Assembly (NCBI RefSeq): GCF_036013915.1
Contig: NZ_CP107901.1
Span: forward strand, 62,001 to 126,000
Direction: 5' to 3'
Origin: Streptomyces sp. NBC_00464
GTDB taxonomy: Bacteria > Actinomycetota > Actinomycetes > Streptomycetales > Streptomycetaceae
Length of the DNA: 64,000 nucleotides
Shown: one piece after another, positions 44,144 through 52,755 of the stretch
How positions within the stretch are numbered: position 1 is the stretch's first letter
Layout of the letters: each line of letters opens with the position of its first letter
Made by a program: the position numbers and the translations under genes
Notes under the pieces: generated by a model
Seen by the model: only the letters and a program-made list of their open reading frames with translations
What the model was told of the DNA's origin: nothing
Databases searched by the model: none

Positions 44144-45566
44144 CCCTCTCCTTGCCCGCCGGCCGCGGGGCGGCCGGACAGGGGAACCAGCCACGCCCGT
44201 GCAGCCGGTCGCGGTCGCGCAGGACCTTTCCGCTGGCCGTGCGCGGGAGCTCGGACACGAGCCGGTAGCGCAGCGAGGCCGCGGAAGGGCCCAGGAAGCG
44301 GTGGCACCAGGCGCCCAGGTCCGTGCGCGTCAGCCCGTCCCCGCACGCCACCAGCACGTCGAGGGCGTCGGCGCCCAGGACGACCGCGTCGGTGACGTCC
44401 CGGTGGGCGCGCAGCACCGACTCGACCCGCAACGGATCGACGCCGTGCTCCGCGAAGCTGCGGGGCCCGCTCTGCCGGCCCCGCATACGCAGTACGCCGG
44501 TGGCCGGGTCCCGGGTCACCAGGTCCTGCGTGGACATCCAGCCCTCACCACCGGACAGGCCCTCGTACAGCTCCTCGAACACGTAGGGGGAGTGCGGGAG
44601 ATGCACCTCCAGGACGCCGCCCACGATCCGGGTGCGGACGCCGGGAACCGGTGTGCCGAGCGTCCCCGGCCCGGCCGCGCCGGACAGATCGGTGGCCAGG
44701 ATGCCGGTCTCCGTGGTGCCGTACCCCTGCCCCACGAGCACGCCGTACCGCCGGGCGAAGGCACCCGCGGTCTCCTGGTCCAGCACGTCCCCGCCGGACA
44801 CGGCCAGCCGCAGCTCCGGCAGCCGGAACCGCTCGTCCGCGTGCGCGAGCGCCGCGAAGTGCGACGGCGCGCCGATCACCACATGCGACCGGGACGCGGC
44901 TTCGGCGAGCGCGTCCGGCTCCTGCGTCGCGGGAAAGACCGCACAGGCGCCGGCCCGCAGCGCGTGCAGGACCCCCGCCACCAGGAAGAAGGAGTGCGCC
45001 GGCGGCCCCAGGACCGCGACCCGCTCGCCCTCCCGCACCATTCCCACCAGCGCCTGCAACCGGTCCAGCTCGACCCGCAGCGACTCCCCGGTGCGGCCGA
45101 CCGCCTTGGGCCTGCCCGTGGTCCCCGACGAGAACTGCACCAGGCAGTGCTCCGTACGCGCGGGGCGTCCGTTGCCCCGGCGGCGAACCAGGACCTCGCA
45201 CTCACCGGCGAAGACGTCCTCGCGGCCCCGGGGACCGCCGAAGGTGATGACGAACTGCGGGGCGCTCAGCTCCAGCAGCGCCTCCCGCTCGGCCTTCCCC
45301 AGCCGTGGCTCCAGCAGCACCACCTGGGCGTCCAGCGACCACAGCGCGAACAGTGACCACAGCTGGGTGAAGCTCGGTGTGCCGTGCAGGGCGACGGTGG
45401 AGCCGGGCCCGATTCCGTAACAGCGAAGAATGTGCGCCAGCCGCTCCGTCTCGGCGCGCAGGGCGGCCGCGCCGACCTCCGCGCCGGGCCGGCCGGTGTG
45501 CGCCCACACCTCGCCCCGGGCGCGGTGCACGAGCGACCGCGCACCCCACCAGGACTGCTGCGACAT
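44103..45566 (-). CDS. Acyl-adenylating ligase (second ANL enzyme)
   Basis: About 487 residues from ATG 45566. ATP loop LVQFSSGTTGRPKAVGRTG (residues about 143-161), YGTTETGILATD, WMSTQDLVTRDPATGVLRMRGR and the C-terminal lysine PRTASGKVLRDRD are present. It would activate a carboxylate such as 3,4-AHBA as an AMP ester or CoA thioester, or be a second diazotase. It follows griH in the same direction but a strong hairpin lies between them, so read-through or a promoter inside griH must drive it. Overlaps the Ada-like gene downstream. Confidence 0.82.
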   Translation of the reverse strand: MSQQSWWGARSLVHRARGEVWAHTGRPGAEVGAAALRAETERLAHILRCYGIGPGSTVALHGTPSFTQLWSLFALWSLDAQVVLLEPRLGKAEREALLELSAPQFVITFGGPRGREDVFAGECEVLVRRRGNGRPARTEHCLVQFSSGTTGRPKAVGRTGESLRVELDRLQALVGMVREGERVAVLGPPAHSFFLVAGVLHALRAGACAVFPATQEPDALAEAASRSHVVIGAPSHFAALAHADERFRLPELRLAVSGGDVLDQETAGAFARRYGVLVGQGYGTTETGILATDLSGAAGPGTLGTPVPGVRTRIVGGVLEVHLPHSPYVFEELYEGLSGGEGWMSTQDLVTRDPATGVLRMRGRQSGPRSFAEHGVDPLRVESVLRAHRDVTDAVVLGADALDVLVACGDGLTRTDLGAWCHRFLGPSAASLRYRLVSELPRTASGKVLRDRDRLHGRGWFPCPAAPRPAGKERDESDEGRRRGVHT

Positions 45567-45607
45567 CCGTCCCTCCCCCACTGCATCCATGGCCGGTCAA
45601 CAGGACG

Positions 45608-45651
45608 GTGCCCGGGCCGGGCCGTCGCCGACGGCGGCCCGGCCCGGGCAC
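45608..45651 (-). terminator. 17-bp-stem hairpin after griH-like gene
   Basis: Perfect arms 45608-45624 and 45635-45651 with a ten-base loop, directly after the griH-type stop. Only 41 bases separate it from the next start, so it separates or attenuates the AHBA genes from the ligase/Ada-like genes. Confidence 0.8.
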
Positions 45652-45658
45652 CGGGCTT

Positions 45659-46768
45659 CTACTTCTCGACGCAGAACTCGCCGACCGGCCAGCCGACGTG
45701 CCGCTTGTCGGTGGCGACATGGCCGAGGACCTTGTCGCCCTGCTTCAGCTCGGTCACGTTCAGCACGCTCGCGCCCGGACCGAGGATCCGCACGTGCCAG
45801 TCGTCCTGGACGATGAGATTGACCTCGACGCCCTCCGGCGAATGGGCCTTGATGCTCAGCAGCGGCCTGGACTCCAGCTTGATGCGGCCCACCACGATGC
45901 GGCGGGTGCGGCCGTCGGCACCGACCGCGAGGACCGCGCTGCCGGCCTTGAGCTCGCTGAGGTAGTTGGTGCGGTTGTCCTGGCCGAAGACATAGCTGTG
46001 CAGCGCGCCCGCGTTGATACGGAACGGGCGGGTCGGCATGTACGGCAGCGGGTGGGTCTCGCTCACGCACAGGATGAACCCGTGCGCGTACGAGCCGACG
46101 AGCATGCCCTCGTCCTTCTCGAAGTGGGTGCAGGTGTCGATGCACACCCGGTCACCGAGCCCGAGGTGCTCGATCGAGTCGATGGTCAGCGTGGACAGCG
46201 ACAGGTCGGGGGTCTTCACCCGCAACATCTCCACCAGCGCGAAGACATCGTTGGCGTCGCGGGGCGCCAGCAGCACACCCTCCGAGCCCTTCTCCAGTAC
46301 GTCGACGATGACCTGGGCCTCTTCGAGGTCGTCGGCCCGGCAGATCAGCTGACCCGGCGAACTGTCCGCGGCCGCGATCACGATCTCCAGCGGGATCTTC
46401 GTCGGGTCCTTGAACTCGACCACCGTGTACGGCAGCGCGATCGCCGTCTCGCAGGCCAGCGTCAGCGTCGCGTCGTCGACCACGTTGACCAGGCCCGCGG
46501 TGTCCTTCTCGCCGTCACGGTGGCGGGCCCGCGCCGCACCCAGCTCCGCGGCGTCGGCGATCTCGTTCAGCACGATCAGGTCGTCGAGACCCTGGTCGGC
46601 AGGGCGCTCGGCGCCGGCCAGCACCCGCTTGACCGTGTTCGGCAGCGTGGCGAGAGTCGCCACATCACTGTCGACGATGGCGTCGACCCGGGCGTGGACA
46701 GCCGCGTCGATGACCGCCTCGCGGTGCTCGACGGGGACGGGACGGATGTCGATCCAGGCAAATTTCAC
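45659..46768 (-). CDS. griH: GriH-type 3-amino-4-hydroxybenzoate synthase (DHQ synthase II family)
   Basis: About 369 residues from GTG 46768, which overlaps the preceding stop as GTGA. The family is archaeal-type 3-dehydroquinate synthase II; visible blocks are KFAWIDIRPVPVEHREAV (N-terminus), TVVEFKDPTKIPLEIVIA, KGSEGVLLAPRDANDV, DRVCIDTCTHFEKDEGMLVGSYAHGF and PFRINAGALHSYVF. In grixazone biosynthesis GriH turns the C7 product of GriI into 3-amino-4-hydroxybenzoate (3,4-AHBA). Paired with a GriI homologue, this gives a confident role: supplier of the aromatic core. Confidence 0.92.
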   Translation of the reverse strand: MKFAWIDIRPVPVEHREAVIDAAVHARVDAIVDSDVATLATLPNTVKRVLAGAERPADQGLDDLIVLNEIADAAELGAARARHRDGEKDTAGLVNVVDDATLTLACETAIALPYTVVEFKDPTKIPLEIVIAAADSSPGQLICRADDLEEAQVIVDVLEKGSEGVLLAPRDANDVFALVEMLRVKTPDLSLSTLTIDSIEHLGLGDRVCIDTCTHFEKDEGMLVGSYAHGFILCVSETHPLPYMPTRPFRINAGALHSYVFGQDNRTNYLSELKAGSAVLAVGADGRTRRIVVGRIKLESRPLLSIKAHSPEGVEVNLIVQDDWHVRILGPGASVLNVTELKQGDKVLGHVATDKRHVGWPVGEFCVEK

Positions 46769-47595
46769 AGCACACCTGCCATGTGTGAGGTTGGCGCCGG
46801 CTCGGTCGCGAGCACACGGCCATGGACGATTGCGGCCAGATCCCGGACCGCTTGCTTGGGGGAAGAGCTGGCGAAGACGCGCCGCCCGACTGCCAGACCG
46901 CTGCACCCGGCGGCCAGCGCCGACGATGCGAACCGGTGCAGACTCCGATCGGCGTCGACACCGGCGACACCACTGCCACCGGCCACGACGACCGGCAGCG
47001 GGGAGTTGGCGACGACCTCCGCCATGCGTTCAACAGGCGAGGCGAGGACCGTCTTGACGAGGTCGACGCCGAGGTCGGCGGCGATGTTGACGACATGCGA
47101 CACGAGCTCCGGCCGGGTGGGGTCGACCACCCGGGGCCCGCGCGGGTAGATCATCGCCAGCAGCGGCATACCCCACCGCTCGCACGCCGAGGAGACGGCA
47201 CCGAGATCGGCGAGCTGCGCCGCCTCGGTGTCGGACCCGATGTTGACGTGCACGCTGACGGCGTCCGCGCCGAGCCGTACGGCCTCCTCGACATCGCAGA
47301 CCAGGACCTTGGCGTCGACGTCGGGGGCATGGACGGTGCTCGCGCTCAGATGCACCACGAGAGCGGTGCGGGTGAGCAGCCCCGGCTGGATCATCCGTGC
47401 CCGGCCCTTGTGGACGATGACGGCGTCCGCGCCGCCCTCGCTGATGTCCCGGACCAGCCCGGGGAAGTCCGCGCCGCTGGAAACGGGGCCATCGGACACG
47501 GAGTGGTCGAGGGGAACGAACAGATAGCGCCCGTCGCCCCGTCTGGACAGTCGTGCCAGGCGCAGTGCCTTGCCGCTCAGCGGCATGCTTGACAT
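46765..47595 (-). CDS. griI: GriI-type aldolase making the C7 precursor of 3,4-AHBA
   Basis: 276 residues of the DhnA/class I aldolase (fructose-bisphosphate aldolase) type. Key segments: YLFVPLDHSVSDGPV (residues 24-38), ADAVIVHKGRARMI, DAVSVHVNIGSDTEA, DLVKTVLASPVERM with the Schiff-base lysine, and VVAGGSG. GriI condenses aspartate semialdehyde with dihydroxyacetone phosphate, giving 2-amino-4,5-dihydroxy-6-one-heptanoate-7-phosphate. Translationally coupled to the GriH-type gene. Divergent from the intracellular BBE-like oxidase. Confidence 0.92.
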   Translation of the reverse strand: MSSMPLSGKALRLARLSRRGDGRYLFVPLDHSVSDGPVSSGADFPGLVRDISEGGADAVIVHKGRARMIQPGLLTRTALVVHLSASTVHAPDVDAKVLVCDVEEAVRLGADAVSVHVNIGSDTEAAQLADLGAVSSACERWGMPLLAMIYPRGPRVVDPTRPELVSHVVNIAADLGVDLVKTVLASPVERMAEVVANSPLPVVVAGGSGVAGVDADRSLHRFASSALAAGCSGLAVGRRVFASSSPKQAVRDLAAIVHGRVLATEPAPTSHMAGVL

Positions 47596-47807
47596 GACAC
47601 ACCTCTTCCATCGTGATCCATTGCGTGACCGGAGAGGAACAGGCCGGAAACCGCGGTGGGTCTCTCTCCTGGCTGCACTGTCGCAGTGGCCGCTGAAGAA
47701 TCGAGCCAGACCGTCCGCGGGCCGTGCTCCGCAAGATGCGGAGCGCCTGTGAGGGACTCCCCGGCTACCGTCCGGGACGTCAACTCCCCGCCCGGTTAGG
47801 CCAGTCG
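47596..47807. promoter_or_regulatory. Divergent promoter region, AHBA genes / oxidase
   Basis: 212 bases between griI (-) and the second BBE-like oxidase (+). Must contain promoters for both operons. No operator recognised. Confidence 0.5.
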
Positions 47808-49454
47808 ATGCCCACTGACGTACACAAGAGCGCCCTGCCGGCGCTTCAGGTCACCGCGGTCACCGCGGCTGACGCCCGCTATCCGGACCTGGTCCGGGGA
47901 TGGAACCAGCGCTTCGTCTGCGCACCGGAGACGGTCTTCCTGCCCACCACGACGGACGAGGTCGCCGAGGCGGTGCGGCGGGCGGTGCGCGAGAACAAGC
48001 GGCTGTCCGTACGCAGCGGGGGGCACTGCTGGGAGGACTTCGTCCACCACCCCGACGTACGGATCGTCCTCGACATGTCCGCGCTGAAGGCGGTGTACTT
48101 CGACGCCGAGCACGGTGCGTTCGCCGTGGAGGCCGGCGCCCTGCTGCTGGACGTGTACGAGCGGCTCTACCGGGGCTGGGGCGTGACCGTGCCCGGCGGC
48201 ATGTGCTTCCAGGTAGGGGCGGGGGGTCATGTCAGCGGTGGCGGCTGGGGCCTCCTGTGCCGCCGGTACGGCCTGGTGGTCGACCACCTCTACGCCGTCG
48301 AGGTGGTCGTGGTGGACGAGGACGGAACCGTCCGCACCGTGGTGGCGACCCGGGAGGACGACGACCCGGACCGTGAGCTGTGGTGGGCGCACACCGGTGG
48401 CGGCGGGGGGAACTTCGGGGTGGTGACCCGGTACTGGTTCCGCTCACCGGACACCTGGACCCCCACCGGCGGGGAGCCGGATCCCGCCCTGCTGCTGCCG
48501 CGCCCGCCCGCCGAGGTCTGGGTCAGCGCCGTGTCGTGGCAGTGGGACGACCTCGGGCGCGAGGACTTCGTCCGGCTGGTGGCCAACTACAGCGCCTGGC
48601 AGGTGGCGCACCGGGCGCCCGGTGACCCGTACAGCGATGTGTGCAGCCTGCTGTCGCTCAACCACCGGTCCAACGGGGCCATCGGCCTGATCACCCAGGT
48701 GGCCGCCAACGACCCCGGCTCGCTGCGGCTGCTGGAGGACTTTCTCGGGGCCGTCACCGCGGGGGTCCGCGCACCGGCGGGCCCCGTCACCACGCGGATG
48801 GGCGAACACGGGCCGATGCCCGAACTCGCCCGCCCGCGCCGGCTGCCCTGGATGCAGGCCACCCGCTACCTGGGCACGGCCAACCCCACCACCAACGACC
48901 CCACGCAGAAGGGCGCCTTCAAGTCCTCCTACATGCGCCGCGACTTCCCCGCCCGCCACATCGACGCCCTCTACCGCCACCTGGTGCGCGAGGACGGCGG
49001 CAACCCGACGGCCTCGGTCATGCTCAGCTCCTTCGGCGGCGCGGTCGCCGCGGCCGGTGAGGACGCCACCGCCTTCCCCCACCGCGACGCGGCCTTCAAA
49101 CTGGCCTGGATGATCTGGTGGGACGACCCGGCCGACGAGGCGGGCTGCCTGTCCTGGCTCAGGGAGTTCTACGAGGACGTGTACGCCGACACCGGTGGCG
49201 TCCCGGTACCGGGCCCCGTCACCGACGGGGCGTTCGTCAACTACCCCGACCGCGATCTGAGCGACCCGGCCCGCAACCGCTCCTCGTCCCCCTGGCACGA
49301 GCTGTACTACAAGGCCAACTATCCCCGCCTGCAGCAGGTGAAGCAGCGCTGGGACCCTCGCGACGTCTTCCGCCACCGCCAGTCCGTCCGGCTCCCGTCG
49401 CCGGACGGTGCCGCGGGCCACGAAGGCAACCGCACCGGCCCGCCCGGGGTTTGA
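47808..49454 (+). CDS. BBE-like FAD oxidase without signal peptide
   Basis: About 548 residues from ATG 47808. Strongly similar along its whole length to the exported copy at 36998: SVRSGGHCWEDF (FAD-histidine), GGMCFQVGAGGHVSGGGWGLLCRR (possible FAD-cysteine), WWAHTGGGGGNFGVVTRYWFRSP and the C-terminal FVNYPDRDL..WHELYYKANY. The twin-arginine signal is absent, so this copy stays in the cytoplasm. It could perform a dehydrogenation or phenol coupling. Followed after 34 bases by an aromatic hydroxylase gene, likely in one operon. Confidence 0.9.
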   Translation: MPTDVHKSALPALQVTAVTAADARYPDLVRGWNQRFVCAPETVFLPTTTDEVAEAVRRAVRENKRLSVRSGGHCWEDFVHHPDVRIVLDMSALKAVYFDAEHGAFAVEAGALLLDVYERLYRGWGVTVPGGMCFQVGAGGHVSGGGWGLLCRRYGLVVDHLYAVEVVVVDEDGTVRTVVATREDDDPDRELWWAHTGGGGGNFGVVTRYWFRSPDTWTPTGGEPDPALLLPRPPAEVWVSAVSWQWDDLGREDFVRLVANYSAWQVAHRAPGDPYSDVCSLLSLNHRSNGAIGLITQVAANDPGSLRLLEDFLGAVTAGVRAPAGPVTTRMGEHGPMPELARPRRLPWMQATRYLGTANPTTNDPTQKGAFKSSYMRRDFPARHIDALYRHLVREDGGNPTASVMLSSFGGAVAAAGEDATAFPHRDAAFKLAWMIWWDDPADEAGCLSWLREFYEDVYADTGGVPVPGPVTDGAFVNYPDRDLSDPARNRSSSPWHELYYKANYPRLQQVKQRWDPRDVFRHRQSVRLPSPDGAAGHEGNRTGPPGV

Positions 49455-49488
49455 CCTCCCGACGAACCCACCGACGTACGGAGCCCAG

Positions 49489-51021
49489 ATGCCCGCCAGC
49501 CCCCGGGAAACGGCCCCGGCCACCACCCCCGACACGGAGGTCGCCGTGGTCGGCGGCGGCCCGGTCGGGATGCTGATGGCCAGAGAACTGGCCCTGCTGG
49601 GCATCGACGCGACGGTGTACGAGAAGCTGGCCGCCCCGTCCCCCGAGTCCAAGGCGGGCACCCTGCACGCGCGCACCGCGCAGCTGCTGCACCGGCGCGG
49701 CATCCTGGACGCGGTCCAGCCGGGGCGCCCGGCCACGCGCGACGCCACCAGGGGCACCCGTTTCCACTTCGGCGCCCTCTTCGACCTGGATCTGTCCCGG
49801 GTGGTGGAGGAGGGCCCCGTCATCGTCGGCAGCCCCCAGGCGTGGGCCCAGGAGGTGTTCGCCGGGCACGCCCGGAAGCTGGGTGCCCGGATCGAGCGGG
49901 GCAGCGAACTCGTCGGCCTCCAGGAGAGGGACGACCATGTCCGGCTCACCCTGCGGGACACGGACGGCAGCACCCGTACCAGCACGGCCCGCTGGGTCGT
50001 CGGAGCCGACGGCGCCCGCAGCGCGGTCCGCAAGCTGAGCGGTATCCCGTTCACCGGCACGTCCGCGACGGTCTCCGCGCTCATGGGCGAGGTCCGTCTG
50101 CTCGATCCGTGGTCCGCGCCCTCGGGCTGGCAGCGCACCCCGCGCGGATGGACTCTGCTGTGGGTCTCCCCCTCAGGCCAGAGCCGGGTGTGCACATACG
50201 ACTTCCGCGGCCCGCACCCCGCCCGGAACTCCCCGGTCACTCTGGAGGAACTGCGCGGTGAGGTCGCGCGGATCGCCGGCCGCGACGTCCCCATGGAGTC
50301 ACCGAGCTGGCTCACCCGCTTCAGCGACGCCGCGCTGCAGGCCGAGACGTACCGCAAGGGCCGTGTCCTGCTCGTGGGAGACGCGGCGCACGTCCACTTC
50401 CCCGCGGGCGGACAGGGCGTCAACCTCGGTCTGCAGGACGCCTTCAACCTGGGCTGGAAGCTCGCCGCCCACCTGCGGTCAGGGGCGCCCGAAAGCCTGC
50501 TGGACACCTACCACACCGAGCGCCATCCGGTCGCGGCCGCGGTCCTGCACAACGTACGGGCCCAGGTCGCGCTGATGAACCCGGACCCCCGCACCGACGC
50601 GCTGCGCGAACTCTTCGCCGACCTCATGCACTTCGACGAGGTCAACGACCATCTCAGCGGCATGATCACCGGTACCGCGCAGGTCTACGACATGGGAGCG
50701 GACCAGGCCGGCCCGCTGACCGGCCGCCTCGCCCCCGACGTGCGGCTGAAGACCGCCGAGGGCACCACCACCCTTGCCGCGCTGCTGCACACCGCACGCC
50801 CGGTGCTGCTCGACCTCGGCGACCGCGCCGACCTGCGCGAGGCGGCCGCACCCTGGGCCGACCGGGTGGACATCGTCACCGCCGTGGCCGACGAGCCCTT
50901 CGCCGCCACGGCTCTCCTGGTGCGCCCCGACGGCTGTACGGCGTGGAGCGCGGACGGCCGCACCCGGGAGGCGAAGAACCTGCGGGCGTCCCTGGCCCGC
51001 TGGTTCGGACCGGCCCGGTGA
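49489..51021 (+). CDS. Class A FAD-dependent aromatic hydroxylase (PgaE/RdmE-like)
   Basis: About 510 residues from ATG 49489. FAD fold VAVVGGGPVGMLMARELALLGIDATVYEK (residues about 17-45), DG motif VVGADGARSAVRKLSG, GD motif VLLVGDAAHVHFPAGGQGVNLGLQDAFNLGWKLAAHL, and a C-terminal thioredoxin-like domain (LHTARPVLLDLGD..). This subtype hydroxylates polycyclic or bicyclic phenols. Together with the hydroxylase at 30635 it gives two independent ring oxidations. Convergent with the LysR gene, 18 bases between stops. Confidence 0.88.
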   Translation: MPASPRETAPATTPDTEVAVVGGGPVGMLMARELALLGIDATVYEKLAAPSPESKAGTLHARTAQLLHRRGILDAVQPGRPATRDATRGTRFHFGALFDLDLSRVVEEGPVIVGSPQAWAQEVFAGHARKLGARIERGSELVGLQERDDHVRLTLRDTDGSTRTSTARWVVGADGARSAVRKLSGIPFTGTSATVSALMGEVRLLDPWSAPSGWQRTPRGWTLLWVSPSGQSRVCTYDFRGPHPARNSPVTLEELRGEVARIAGRDVPMESPSWLTRFSDAALQAETYRKGRVLLVGDAAHVHFPAGGQGVNLGLQDAFNLGWKLAAHLRSGAPESLLDTYHTERHPVAAAVLHNVRAQVALMNPDPRTDALRELFADLMHFDEVNDHLSGMITGTAQVYDMGADQAGPLTGRLAPDVRLKTAEGTTTLAALLHTARPVLLDLGDRADLREAAAPWADRVDIVTAVADEPFAATALLVRPDGCTAWSADGRTREAKNLRASLARWFGPAR

Positions 51022-51039
51022 CGGCACACCGGCCGGCCC

Positions 51040-51948
51040 TCAGCTCCCCGCGGCCGTGAGCGGGGCGTCCGGGACGCGGCCGTTGAAGGGGTAGCCGTGC
51101 AGCGCCTCCAGCAGCGCGTCCCGCACGCTCGCCGTGACGCGGAGGTCGATACCCGCCCGGACGCCCAGGGCCACCGGCACGGGCGGGGGCGGATCGGGCA
51201 GCGCGGCATGGGAACTGCGCTCCAGGCCCCACAACGCGTCACCGTTGGTGATCAGGCAGGCGAACCCCAGCCCCGCGCGGACAGCGGCGCGCAGCCCGAT
51301 GAACTCGGAGCCCTCGTAACCGATACGCCAGGGAGTAGCGGTGGCGCTGAGGGAGTCCATGACATGGCCCCGCATGTCGCAGGGCTCGGTGAACAGGGCC
51401 AGCGGGACCGGTTCCCCCCGGCCGTAGGGCGGCTTGCCGAACCACGCCAGCGAGAGCCGTCCCAGTTCGTGCGTCTCGTAACCGGCGCCCTGACGGCTGG
51501 CGTTGAGCAGCAGCGCGAGATCCAGCCGGCCGTCGGTGAGCCGGCCCGAAAGATTGTCGGTGAGCGCGGTGTGCACGTCGACGCGGATGTGCGGGGCTCG
51601 CCGGGCGAGGATCTCCAGGAACTCCGGCAGCGCGTCGGCGAGCTGCTCCGAGACCCCCACGGCGAGTTGGAGCCGGCCCCGGGGAGTGACGAACCGGGCG
51701 ACGGCCTCGTCGTTGAGCGCCACCATGCGCCGGGCATAGCCGAGCAGCTCCTCCCCGGCCCGGCTGAGCCGCAGCGAGCTGCCGGTGGAGGTGAACACCG
51801 GGCCCCGGATCAGTGCGCCGAGATGGCGGATGTGCTGGCTGACCGCGGGCTGGGTGATGTACAGAGCCTCGGCAGCCCGCCGGAAGCCTCCCAGATCCAC
51901 CACGGTGATCAAGGTCCGTAGGCGGCTGATGTGCAGGTTCTGATGCAT
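51040..51948 (-). CDS. LysR-family transcriptional regulator
   Basis: 302 residues from ATG 51948. The N-terminal winged helix LHISRLRTLITVVDLGGFRRAAEALYITQPAVSQHIRHLGALI (residues 5-47) and the following substrate-binding domain of two alpha/beta lobes (about 90-290) define the family. LysR proteins usually sense a pathway metabolite. Lying at the right edge of the cluster, convergent with the hydroxylase gene, it may regulate the cluster or the repair genes beyond. Confidence 0.9.
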   Translation of the reverse strand: MHQNLHISRLRTLITVVDLGGFRRAAEALYITQPAVSQHIRHLGALIRGPVFTSTGSSLRLSRAGEELLGYARRMVALNDEAVARFVTPRGRLQLAVGVSEQLADALPEFLEILARRAPHIRVDVHTALTDNLSGRLTDGRLDLALLLNASRQGAGYETHELGRLSLAWFGKPPYGRGEPVPLALFTEPCDMRGHVMDSLSATATPWRIGYEGSEFIGLRAAVRAGLGFACLITNGDALWGLERSSHAALPDPPPPVPVALGVRAGIDLRVTASVRDALLEALHGYPFNGRVPDAPLTAAGS

Positions 51949-52051
51949 GGCGGCTCCTCGGCCCGTCGGTCGTCGGCCAACTGTTCGCCATACGGGGTCA
52001 CCAGACAAGTCCGACATGGACAGATCGTCGGAGCACCGGCCGCACGCACCG

Positions 52052-52702
52052 TCAGGTGTGCAGACCCGAGGATCCCCGGCGGTGGCATCCCACGAGATGG
52101 GTGTCGACCATGCCGATGGCCTCCATCAGGGCATAGGCCGTGGTGGGACCGACGAAGGAGAGACCGCGCGCACGCAGTTCGCGGGCGAGGGCCTTCGACC
52201 CCGGAGTGCTCGTCGGCACCTCCGCCACCGTGCGCGGCACCGGTGTCGTGGCGGGTTTGTGCGACCAGATCAGCCGGTCCAGCCCGCCGTGCGTACGCAG
52301 CGCCAGTACCGCGGCGGCGTTACGGACCGTGGCCTCGATCTTGGACCGGTTGCGGACGATACCGGCGTCCGCCATCAGACGCCCGACATCGGCGTCCGTG
52401 TACGCGGCCACCTTCAGCGGATCGAACCCGTCGAAGGCCACACGGAACGCCGGCCGTTTGGCGAGGATCGTCAGCCAGCTCAGCCCCGCCTGGAACGCCT
52501 CCAGGGTGACCCGTTCGAACAGCGCCTGCTCACCACGGACGGCCAGCCCCCACTCGGTGTCGTGATACTGACGATTGAGCGGATGCCCGGCAGCCCAGGG
52601 GCAGCGCGCGAGACCGTCCTGCCCCGGCACCGGCCCGCCATCGGCCTGATCGCGTGGACTGGCTCCGGCGGAAGCCGCCGGGGCGTCTGCACTGCTGGTC
52701 AT
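52052..52702 (-). CDS. tag: DNA-3-methyladenine glycosylase I
   Basis: 216 residues from ATG 52702. Tag signature: ARCPWAAGHPLNRQYHDTEWGLAVRGEQALFERVTLEAFQAGLSWLTILAKRPAFRVAF (about residues 32-90), with the zinc ligands Cys near the start and CHR near the end (LVGCHRR), and the FVGPTTAYALMEAIGMVDTH block. It removes 3-methyladenine from alkylated DNA. The location just outside the cluster, beside other alkylation-repair genes, suggests a protective role. The first 30 residues are a low-complexity extension. Confidence 0.9.
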   Translation of the reverse strand: MTSSADAPAASAGASPRDQADGGPVPGQDGLARCPWAAGHPLNRQYHDTEWGLAVRGEQALFERVTLEAFQAGLSWLTILAKRPAFRVAFDGFDPLKVAAYTDADVGRLMADAGIVRNRSKIEATVRNAAAVLALRTHGGLDRLIWSHKPATTPVPRTVAEVPTSTPGSKALARELRARGLSFVGPTTAYALMEAIGMVDTHLVGCHRRGSSGLHT

Positions 52703-52755
52703 ACGCTCGCTCTCGGATACATGCGCTGCGGACTCGGTCGTACGGCCGCCGTCGG

